Source of the DNA: Wenzhouxiangella sp.
Lineage (GTDB): Bacteria > Pseudomonadota > Gammaproteobacteria > Xanthomonadales > Wenzhouxiangellaceae
Assembly (NCBI GenBank): GCA_007694885.1
Contig: REEW01000155.1
Location: 1 to 39,982, forward strand
Reading direction: 5' to 3'
Length of the DNA: 39,982 bases
The translations under genes were made by a program, and so were the position numbers. Below the pieces are notes generated by a model, which did not search any database, was not told where the DNA came from, and worked only from the letters and a program-made list of their open reading frames with translations. Shown one piece after another: positions 28,479 through 38,053 of this stretch (positions within the stretch are counted from its first letter, which is position 1; every line of letters begins with the position of its first letter).

Positions 28479-29312
28479 CTATTCCGACATTGACGCTTTG
28501 GCGTACTCCGTATCCAGCTTTTGCATTGCGTCCATGGACTCCATCGCCGCGGCTTTTTCATAGGCCTGGTTGGATTCCTCGAGGCGCTTGTCGCCGTAGA
28601 GCAGGTACAGGGCGTTGCCGTATTCCAGGTGAGCGATGGCGGCCTGCGGGGTCAGTTCCAGGGCCTTGCGGCAGTCGGCCACGGCCTTGTCGGCGCTGGC
28701 GCCGTAGGTCATCGATCCGATCAGCTTGCCGACCTTGTCGATGATTTCCGCGTGGTACAGGCCGGAAGCCGTCAGCGCTTCGGCGTGCTTCGGTGCCAGC
28801 TTCAACGCCCGGTCCAGTGACTTGCGAATCTTGCCGCCGACCCCTTCGGCCAGGGCTTTGGTCACCGAGATGCACTGGCTGTAGCGGCCAAGCAGGAAGG
28901 CGTGGAAATAATGCGCGTTGGCGTCATCCGGAAACGACTGGATGGCGGCCTCGGCACGCCGGACTCCGGCCTGGTAGATGTCCAGCTTGACCTGGTCGTC
29001 TTCTTCCAGGTAGTCGGCATAAATCCCGCTGGCCTTGTTGGCGACCGCGTGGGCGATCAGGCCGATTTCTTCGGCCCCGTCCACGGCGGCGGCGAAACGA
29101 CCGGCGTGGAAATCGCGCCAGGCCTGCTGCAGGGCCAGTGCCGTGGCCTCGGGATCTGCGCAGTCCGGATCCAGCGCCAGGACGCGCTCACGATCGGGAA
29201 ACGGCTCCTGGTCGCCCCGATGGAGTTCCGCCCAGTGCTCGGCCAGCGCCTGGTCGGCGTACTCGAAAGTTTTGCTTGGATGGGGGAACTCGGCCCAGCG
29301 CGTGGTTTGCAT
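28479..29312 (-). CDS. Tetratricopeptide-like protein of unknown function
   Basis: 277 aa; repeated helical segments such as SLDRALKLAPKHAEALTASGLYHAEI and CRKALELTPQAAIAHLEYGNALYLLYGDK. Confidence 0.65.
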   Translation of the reverse strand: MQTTRWAEFPHPSKTFEYADQALAEHWAELHRGDQEPFPDRERVLALDPDCADPEATALALQQAWRDFHAGRFAAAVDGAEEIGLIAHAVANKASGIYADYLEEDDQVKLDIYQAGVRRAEAAIQSFPDDANAHYFHAFLLGRYSQCISVTKALAEGVGGKIRKSLDRALKLAPKHAEALTASGLYHAEIIDKVGKLIGSMTYGASADKAVADCRKALELTPQAAIAHLEYGNALYLLYGDKRLEESNQAYEKAAAMESMDAMQKLDTEYAKASMSE

Positions 29313-29413
29313 ATTAGTGTGACTGCTCTAGAACCCGGGTATATCGTACGACCATACGCTGCTGATCGGATAGCGGCAAACCCACGGACTCATGAACGCA
29401 AGGAGCAGCATCC

Positions 29414-30001
29414 ATGGCTAAGAAAACCGCCAAGAAAAAGGTTGCCAAGAAGAAGGTAACCCGCAAGACCGCATCGCGCAAGACTGCAGCCACCCAGGCG
29501 CAGGATTACGCCCACGAAATCTGGCTGGCCGGCCTGGGAGCCTTCGCCATGGCACAGGATGAAGGCAGCAAGCTGTTCAAGCAGAGTTCCAAGAGCATCG
29601 ATGACGCCACCAGCAAGGTGGCCGGCGAGTCGGCCAGGCTGTTCGAGCGCCTGGTCAAGGAAGGCGCCAAGCTGGAAGGCAAGGGTCGCAAGATGGCCAC
29701 CGACGCCGTCGGCGGTGTGCGCGGCGATGTTGAAAGCCGCGTCGACGAAATGCGCAAGACCGCCCAGACCAACTGGGACAAGCTCGAGAAAGTGTTCGAG
29801 CAGCGCGTGGCTCGCGCCCTGAGCCGGCTCGGCGTTCCGACTTCGGAAGAAATCCGAGAGCTGAGCGATCGGGTGGCTGAATTGAACCGGCGCGTGACCG
29901 ATCTGGCCAAGAAGCAGCAGCAGGCAAACAAGGCGGCGGCGCCGAAAACAACCAAGAAGGTTGCAGCCAAGCCCGCCGAAGAAGCCCCGAAGGCCGGCTG
30001 A
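29414..30001 (+). CDS. Phasin family / polyhydroxyalkanoate granule-associated protein
   Basis: AQDYAHEIWLAGLGAFAMAQDEGSKLFKQSSKSIDDATSK phasin signature; Lys-rich N-terminal and KKVAAKPAEEA C-terminal tails. Confidence 0.85.
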   Translation: MAKKTAKKKVAKKKVTRKTASRKTAATQAQDYAHEIWLAGLGAFAMAQDEGSKLFKQSSKSIDDATSKVAGESARLFERLVKEGAKLEGKGRKMATDAVGGVRGDVESRVDEMRKTAQTNWDKLEKVFEQRVARALSRLGVPTSEEIRELSDRVAELNRRVTDLAKKQQQANKAAAPKTTKKVAAKPAEEAPKAG

Positions 30002-30065
30002 AGCGGTAACGACTACCCCGAAGCAGTCCGGGCTCCCCTCGGCCCGACCAAGACTGCGACTTTTG

Positions 30066-30093
30066 GCCCGGGCCCAGTGCCCGGGCTTTTTTT
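30066..30093 (+). terminator. Intrinsic terminator after the phasin gene
   Basis: GCCCGGG-CCCAGTG-CCCGGGC followed by TTTTTTT. Confidence 0.88.
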
Positions 30094-30156
30094 AAGGTTC
30101 ATCGCGCTGTGCCTGGATTCACGATCGAAATCGCACGAACAGGAGGTATTTTTCAG

Positions 30157-30279
30157 ATGAACAACAACACGGAAAAACAACGCCCTGACTGGCTTGGCTT
30201 CGTGCCGGGCGCTCTGGCCGTTGCCGGCCTGCTTGGCCTGGTCACGTACATCACCTGGGTCCTGATGGGCTCCATCTAG
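30157..30279 (+). CDS. Predicted 40-aa single-pass membrane protein (not in the supplied ORF track)
   Basis: MNNNTEKQRPDWLGFVPGALAVAGLLGLVTYITWVLMGSI*. Strong SD AGGAGGT ~9 nt upstream; one hydrophobic TM segment. Confidence 0.65.
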   Translation: MNNNTEKQRPDWLGFVPGALAVAGLLGLVTYITWVLMGSI

Positions 30280-30363
30280 CTTCCCTCTTGACTCTGTCGG
30301 GGCAACGCGAAGCCAGTTGCTGCGGCCACAGTCACCGCCTTGCCCACCCCCTGTTTTTCCGGC

Positions 30364-30981
30364 TCAAGCGTAGGCCTCGGCCAGGGCTTGCAGGTGGTCA
30401 CGTGACTCGCCGACCAGGTAGGGGCTGATCAGGCTCATGACCTGCCAGGCGGCCCGGCCCGGGCGAACCCCCTCGCCATCCTGGACCTGGTCAAAGGCCA
30501 GCCAGAACGTACTCACCAGCGCTACGTTGCGGATCAGGGCTTCGAGTTCGCGCGGTGAAGCCTCCATGCGACCATCTTCGATGAGATCCTCGCAAAGGGT
30601 ACTTGCCGATTCCATGGTCAGGCGGAGAATGCCGCGAAAGCGCTTGTGCAGGCTGCGGTGGCGTGCACAAAGGTCGCTCAAGTCCCGGTAAATGAAGCGA
30701 TAGGTTCCGATGGTCTCGAAGGCCAGGTGCAGCAGCAGCCAGATGTCTTCGATGTCGGCGACCCGCTCTTCGGGCGCGGCCAGCAGCTCGAGCATGCGGT
30801 GCTCGAAGGCCGAAAACAGCGCCTCGATCAGGTCGGACTTGGTCCGGAAGTGATAGTGGAGGTTGCCCGGGCTGATGTCGAGTTCATCGGCGATCCGGTT
30901 GGTGGTCACGTTGGGCTCGCCCTCGGCATTGAACAGGGCCAGGGCAGCTTCCAGAATACGCTGACGCGTGTCGCGTGCCAT
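30364..30981 (-). CDS. TetR/AcrR family transcriptional regulator
   Basis: MARDTRQRILEAALALFNAEGEPNVTTNRIADELDISPGNLHYHFRTKSDLIEALF: TetR HTH. Confidence 0.92.
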   Translation of the reverse strand: MARDTRQRILEAALALFNAEGEPNVTTNRIADELDISPGNLHYHFRTKSDLIEALFSAFEHRMLELLAAPEERVADIEDIWLLLHLAFETIGTYRFIYRDLSDLCARHRSLHKRFRGILRLTMESASTLCEDLIEDGRMEASPRELEALIRNVALVSTFWLAFDQVQDGEGVRPGRAAWQVMSLISPYLVGESRDHLQALAEAYA

Positions 30982-31008
30982 GGGCGATTTCCCCCGGTTT
31001 TCTCCGGA

Positions 31009-31269
31009 TCAGGTCTTTTTCAGGGACTCCACCAGATCGACGTAGCGCTGTCTGGCATCGTCGGCGGAGGTGCCCTTGAGTTTTTCCCATGCCTCGTACT
31101 TGGCCACGCCGACGAAATCGAAAAAGCCCGGTTTGTCGCCGCTCACATCGCCTTCCGAGCCTTGCTTGTAGAGGGCGTAGAGTTTCAGCATGGTGTCGTT
31201 GTCGGGTCGTTCGGGCAACTGCTTGGCGTCGGTCTGGGCCTGGACGAATCGTTCGTCGAGCTCGCTCAT
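31009..31269 (-). CDS. Acyl-CoA-binding protein (ACBP)
   Basis: MSELDERFVQAQTDAKQLPERPDNDTMLKLYALYKQGSEGDVSGDKPGFFDFVGVAKYEAWEKLKG: classical ACBP YALYKQ / KYEAW motifs. Confidence 0.94.
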   Translation of the reverse strand: MSELDERFVQAQTDAKQLPERPDNDTMLKLYALYKQGSEGDVSGDKPGFFDFVGVAKYEAWEKLKGTSADDARQRYVDLVESLKKT

Positions 31270-31440
31270 GGTTTTTGCGGTTCCTTGAAGTTTTGGAGTA
31301 TAAGAGCTTTCTAGCATGCGCCCGCGACCGGGTCAATCGAAGGACAGGGTGAAACTGTTCGGAACTGGCATCAAGGCCGGCGGCACGGTATCGTACTCGG
31401 CACAACAAGACTGCTTCGGATTTCAAGGGAGAATACGTTC

Positions 31441-33429
31441 ATGACCTATTTCGTCACCGGCGGCACCGGTTTCATCGGCCGCAATCTCATCGATCAGCTG
31501 CTCGCCCGCAAAGGCACCATTCACGTTCTGGTGCGCCGCGGGTCGAAAAAGAAGTTCAACCGCCTGGTCGAAGAGCGCTGGTCCGATCACCGCAAGCGCG
31601 TGGTCGCGGTGACCGGCGATCTGACCAAGCCGGTCCTCGGCCTGAGTGCCGCCGACCAGGAAGCGTTGACCGGCAAGGTCAGGCATTTTTTTCACCTCGC
31701 GGCCGTCTACGACCTCAAGGCCAGCGAGGAAGAGAACCAGGCCGCCAATATCGATGGAACACGGCACGCGATCCAGTGCGCCGAGGCGATCAAGGCCAGA
31801 TGCTTCCATCACACCTCCTCGATCGCCGCCGCCGGACTGTATCGCGGCACATTCCGTGAAGACATGTTCGAAGAGGCCACCGGCCTGAATCATCCGTATT
31901 TTCGCACCAAGCATGATTCCGAAGGCCTGGTCCGCAAGCACTGCAGCATCCCCTGGCGGGTCTACCGCCCCGGCATCGTGGTGGGCCACTCAAAGACCGG
32001 CGAGATCGACAAGATCGACGGGCCATACTACTTTTTCAAGCTGATCCAGAAAATGCGCCGCATGCTGCCGCCCTGGGTTCCGACCCTGGGCCTGGAGGGT
32101 GGCCGGATCAATCTGGTGCCGGTGGATTTCGTGGCCCGGGCGATGGATCACATCGCCCACAAGCCGAAACTGGACGGGCAGTGTTTCCACCTGACCGATC
32201 CCTCCCCGAAACGGATCGGTGAGGTGATGAACCTGTTCGCCGAGGCAGCCCACGCCCCGCTGATGTCGATGCGCCTGGATGCACGCCTGTTCTCGTTCAT
32301 CCCCGCGCCGGTCAAGCAGGGGCTGGGGATGCTGCCGCCGGTGCGCAGGATCATCAACCAGGTGCTCAAGGATCTCGGCATTCCGAAGGACATGCTGACC
32401 TTTTTCAACTACCCGACGCATTTCGATACCCGTGAGGTCGAGCGTGCGCTGAAGGGATCCGGCATCAGCGTGCCGCCGCTCGACAGCTACGCCTGGGTGT
32501 TGTGGGATTACTGGGAACGTCACCTGGACCCGGAGCTGTTCATCGACCGGTCGCTGTCGGGACGGGTTCGCGACAAGCTGGTATTGATCACCGGGGCTTC
32601 GTCGGGCATCGGCAAGGCCACCGCCCTGATGATGGGACAGGCCGGCGCCCGGACGATCATTGTCGCCCGGGGCGAGGAGCAGTTGCTCGAAACCAGGGCT
32701 GAAATCGAGGCCGAGGGCGGTCAGGCCTTTGCCTACACCTGTGATCTGGCCGATCTGGAGGACGCCGAACGTCTGGTCAAGCAGGTCCTGGCCGACCACG
32801 GCCATGTCGATATCCTGGTCAACAATGCCGGTCGCTCGATTCGTCGTTCGATCTCGTTGTCGTATGACCGCTTCCACGATTTCGAACGCTGCATGCAGCT
32901 CAACTACTTTGGCGCACTGAAGCTCATCATGGGCTTTCTGCCGAGCATGGAAAGCCGCCGCAGCGGCCAGATCATCAACATTTCCTCGATCGGCGTGCTG
33001 TCGAACGCACCGCGTTTTTCGGCCTACGTCGCCTCGAAGGCGGCGCTGGACGCGTTTTCCCGCTGTGCCGCCTCCGAATTCAACGATTCGGGCGTTTCGT
33101 TTACCACCATCAACATGCCGCTGGTCCGCACCCCCATGATCGCGCCGACCAAGATGTACGAGTCGGTGCCCACCATCACCCCGGAGGATGCCGCCGACAT
33201 GGTCAAGGAGGCGGTGATCTACCGGCCGCAGCGCATCGCCACTCGCCTGGGTATTTTCTCCCAGGTGCTGCACTCGATCGCACCCAAGAGCTCGGAAATC
33301 ATCATGAACTCGGCGTTCCGCATGTTCCCCGACTCTTCAGCGGCCCGCGGCGAGAAAGGCAGCAAGGACGAGCAGGCCACCCAGGAGCAGGTCGCTTTCG
33401 CCTCGCTGATGCGCGGCATCCACTGGTAG
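31441..33429 (+). CDS. Two-domain alcohol-forming fatty acyl-CoA reductase (Marinobacter-type FAR: NAD_binding_4 + SDR)
   Basis: N-terminal MTYFVTGGTGFIGRNLIDQLLARKGTIHVLVRRGS; second Rossmann fold LVLITGASSGIGKATALMMGQAG with YVASK SDR motif; C-terminus EQVAFASLMRGIHW. Resembles the ~660-aa Marinobacter fatty acyl reductase as I recall it. Confidence 0.88.
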   Translation: MTYFVTGGTGFIGRNLIDQLLARKGTIHVLVRRGSKKKFNRLVEERWSDHRKRVVAVTGDLTKPVLGLSAADQEALTGKVRHFFHLAAVYDLKASEEENQAANIDGTRHAIQCAEAIKARCFHHTSSIAAAGLYRGTFREDMFEEATGLNHPYFRTKHDSEGLVRKHCSIPWRVYRPGIVVGHSKTGEIDKIDGPYYFFKLIQKMRRMLPPWVPTLGLEGGRINLVPVDFVARAMDHIAHKPKLDGQCFHLTDPSPKRIGEVMNLFAEAAHAPLMSMRLDARLFSFIPAPVKQGLGMLPPVRRIINQVLKDLGIPKDMLTFFNYPTHFDTREVERALKGSGISVPPLDSYAWVLWDYWERHLDPELFIDRSLSGRVRDKLVLITGASSGIGKATALMMGQAGARTIIVARGEEQLLETRAEIEAEGGQAFAYTCDLADLEDAERLVKQVLADHGHVDILVNNAGRSIRRSISLSYDRFHDFERCMQLNYFGALKLIMGFLPSMESRRSGQIINISSIGVLSNAPRFSAYVASKAALDAFSRCAASEFNDSGVSFTTINMPLVRTPMIAPTKMYESVPTITPEDAADMVKEAVIYRPQRIATRLGIFSQVLHSIAPKSSEIIMNSAFRMFPDSSAARGEKGSKDEQATQEQVAFASLMRGIHW

Positions 33430-33454
33430 CGGCCGGACGCGGGAAGGGTGTTCG

Positions 33455-33484
33455 ACCGACAGGGTCCGGGCCGACCCTGTCGGT
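33455..33484. terminator. Possible bidirectional terminator between convergent FAR and patatin genes
   Basis: ACCGACAGGGTC-CGGGCC-GACCCTGTCGGT: perfect 12-bp stem in the 64-bp convergent gap. Confidence 0.6.
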
Positions 33485-33493
33485 TGTCGCCGA

Positions 33494-34726
33494 TCAGCGA
33501 TCGATGATGCGTTCGAGCTGGTCGAGGCTGCGCGCCAGGCTGTTGCTCATCGGGGCAAGAAAGCGTTTCTCTGCGCGCATGCTTTCAACGAAGCTGCGCT
33601 CCTGCTGCAACACCTGGCGGTTCAGACCCAGACCGTACGGCTCGAGGAAGCGCTCCATGTCGTCGGCGCGTTCGAGCAGTTCGGCGCGTGTGGTGCGATA
33701 GCTGTGATCGACCAGTTCGTTGCGCGATGCGTAGCTGAACACGTTGGTAAAGAACATGCGCTCGTCGTTGCGGTTGGGTTCGACCAGCAGAATCGAGGAA
33801 TCGGGAAACTCGGTGCGGTATTTCGCCATTCCGACCTGCATGCGCGACTGGATCAGCGAGCGGAAGGTTTGAGACAGCACGATCGGCAGGCCACCCTTGA
33901 TCATGCGGCTGGAACTGCGTCCATCCGGCGGAACGGCCGGATCGAGCTCGGCGTCGTAGGGCACCAGCGGGTTGATGCCGATCAGCAGATCGGCGCCTTC
34001 CTTGAGCGCAACCGAGGCGTGCAGGGTTCGGCGCAGGGCACCGTCCACGTAGTAATGGCCGTCGATCTCGACCGGCGGGTAGAGGCCGGGCAGGGCGGCC
34101 GAGGCCTGGACCGCGGTCGAGATGGGGACGCTATCCCGGCCCGGCTCGCCGAAACGAACCGCCTGGCCGGTTTCCAGATCGACCGCCACGATGCGCAGGC
34201 GCGCGCTCAGCTCGCGAAAGTCGTTGCTGCGACCCGGCCGCGACAGGATGCCGGCGACGAAATGGTCGATGCTGTGGTTGTCGAAGATTCCGGTGGGAAT
34301 CAGGCGGCTGAGGCTTTCGATGCTTTCCAGGTGGGCGATGCGCTCAGGATGACGGATGGCCTCGGTCAGTAAATCAAGCACCACGCCGGGCACGCTGATG
34401 GCCCGGTTGAAGTATTCGCGGACGGCAGGGCGTAGGAACAGGTCGGGCTGGAACTTGAACTCGGCGTCGGGCGAGCTCATGAAAATCCGGCTCATCTGGG
34501 TGGTCGTGATCTGGTTGGCCAGGCTTGCCGACAGAAACGACCCGGAGCTGACCCCGACGTAGATGTCGAGAGCGTGCATCTGGACGCCGTCGATGGCCTC
34601 TTCCAGGGCCTGCAGGGCGCCCAGCTCGTAGATTGCCCCCAACGGCCCGCCGCCGGCAATGGCCAGGCCGATCACGGGTTTGCGGCCGTTCAGGTCCGGT
34701 GTGGTGGCAGGTGTCAGTTTGAGCAT
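33494..34726 (-). CDS. Patatin-like phospholipase family protein
   Basis: IGLAIAGGGPLGAIYELGALQALEE (GGGxxG), YVGVSSGSFLSA (GxSxG), YYVDGALRRTLH (DGA); start ATG at 34726. Confidence 0.9.
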   Translation of the reverse strand: MLKLTPATTPDLNGRKPVIGLAIAGGGPLGAIYELGALQALEEAIDGVQMHALDIYVGVSSGSFLSASLANQITTTQMSRIFMSSPDAEFKFQPDLFLRPAVREYFNRAISVPGVVLDLLTEAIRHPERIAHLESIESLSRLIPTGIFDNHSIDHFVAGILSRPGRSNDFRELSARLRIVAVDLETGQAVRFGEPGRDSVPISTAVQASAALPGLYPPVEIDGHYYVDGALRRTLHASVALKEGADLLIGINPLVPYDAELDPAVPPDGRSSSRMIKGGLPIVLSQTFRSLIQSRMQVGMAKYRTEFPDSSILLVEPNRNDERMFFTNVFSYASRNELVDHSYRTTRAELLERADDMERFLEPYGLGLNRQVLQQERSFVESMRAEKRFLAPMSNSLARSLDQLERIIDR

Positions 34727-34932
34727 GGTCAACCTCGGGCCTTTTTGGGCAAGGGAGGGGTAGCGGTCGGGCCGGAGCACGGTGTTTTTGCGTCCCAATG
34801 GGCCGCGCGATGGCCGGATTCCGAACCGTGCGAGGTGGTCGCTCCATTATAATGCACCTATTGCCCAGCTTTTGGGCACCGCCCAGGCGGTGCGGTCGCC
34901 GACCGGTCCCGCCAGTTCGCCGGAGAAATCCC

Positions 34933-35382
34933 ATGATCGCCGCGCTCCACGAAACCGCGCCTGACTTCAGCTTGCCGGATCAGGACGGGCAATCCTTTCG
35001 GCTCTCCGAGCATCGCGGCCGGCGCCTGCTGCTGGTCTTCTACCCCGGCGACGGCACACCGGTCTGCACCCGGCAGCTTTGCGACTACCGCGACGGCCTG
35101 GAGGCTTTCGCCGATCTTGGCGTGACCGTGGTCGGTGTGAGCCCGGACGATGCCGAATCCCACCGCGTGTTTCGCGAAAAGTACGGCCTGCCGTTCACCC
35201 TGCTCAGCGACCCGGATCTCGAAGTGGCGGAAAAATACGACTGCAAGGCATTGATTGGCATGAAAAGAGGGGTGTTTCTCCTTGACGAGGAGCAGGTGAT
35301 CCGCTACCGCCATGTCGAATCGCTCGCCATGTTTCGCCGCAAGCGCGAAGAATTGATCGAGGCCATTCGGCAGCTCGGATGA
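34933..35382 (+). CDS. Peroxiredoxin (BCP/PrxQ-like, AhpC-TSA)
   Basis: [54 protein letters not shown]. Confidence 0.9.
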   Translation: MIAALHETAPDFSLPDQDGQSFRLSEHRGRRLLLVFYPGDGTPVCTRQLCDYRDGLEAFADLGVTVVGVSPDDAESHRVFREKYGLPFTLLSDPDLEVAEKYDCKALIGMKRGVFLLDEEQVIRYRHVESLAMFRRKREELIEAIRQLG

Positions 35383-36101
35383 GCGACTCGGTCTCCTACG
35401 CCCATCTGCAGGAGCAGATTCGGCGCAGCCAGGCGATCACCGCGCGGGTCGACGCCCTCGACGTGCCCCGCGCCCGATCCCTGGCCCGCCTGCAGCACTG
35501 GCAGCGCAGGCGTCTGGACGCGACCTACCAGGACCTGCGCGACAGCCCGCGCTATCTTCCGGCCTGCGAGTTCTTTCTCCACGAGCTCTACGGCGGGCGC
35601 GACATGGTCGAGCGCGATCGCCAGCTCAAGCGGGGAGCGCCGGTGATGCGGCGGTTTTTGCCCGATCATCTGCTGGCCGCAGTCGGCGATGCCATGCAAC
35701 TGCAGGCGATCAGCCTGGAGTTCGATCTGGCCTTGTCGGATCTTCTGGTCGACGTCGATGAGATCACCCAGCCCGACTACGCCCGCGCCTACCGCCAGCA
35801 CGGTGACTGGGAAGGGCGCGAGCACCAGCTGCGACTGATCCGCGAGCTTGGCGAACTGCTCGGCGAAACGGTCCAGAAACCGCTGGTGCACAGGCTGGTG
35901 CGGCTGATGCACGGGCCGGCCGTGATGGCGGGCTTTCGTGCGCTGCAGGAGTTCCTGCGCGACGGGTTGTACGCGTTTGCCGAAATGGGTGAGGCGGATC
36001 ATTTCCTCGATACAATCAGCGAGCGCGAGGGTGATGCCTTGCGGCGCATGCGCGAGGGGCGGGACTGGCCATTTGAACAGTGGGCGGGGCGGGGACCGTG
36101 A
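35379..36101 (+). CDS. Conserved hypothetical protein ('FFLHELYG' family)
   Basis: Starts with a 4-bp ATGA overlap of the peroxiredoxin stop; [31 protein letters not shown]. Confidence 0.75.
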   Translation: MSDSVSYAHLQEQIRRSQAITARVDALDVPRARSLARLQHWQRRRLDATYQDLRDSPRYLPACEFFLHELYGGRDMVERDRQLKRGAPVMRRFLPDHLLAAVGDAMQLQAISLEFDLALSDLLVDVDEITQPDYARAYRQHGDWEGREHQLRLIRELGELLGETVQKPLVHRLVRLMHGPAVMAGFRALQEFLRDGLYAFAEMGEADHFLDTISEREGDALRRMREGRDWPFEQWAGRGP

Positions 36102-36144
36102 GGGCGGGTATACTACGCGCCCCCAAGTTGTCGGCCCGAGCGTC

Positions 36145-37956
<1,812 letters not shown>

Positions 37957-38053
37957 ACCTCCGCAAGCCGATGCGTCGCGGTCGAGCCGGCACACTCGTC
38001 GTGTACCCGTGCGATTGAGGATCATGGTGTCTGGGGGAAGCGCGGGTCGAAAC

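Noticed and set aside
31270-31440. TetR operator in the ACBP/FAR divergent promoter
   Set aside because: No convincing palindrome found by eye; TATACT and TTGACC boxes exist on the minus strand but the spacing (~28 bp) does not fit a sigma70 promoter.
31990-33273. 427-aa ORF on - strand
   Set aside because: Antisense shadow of the FAR gene.
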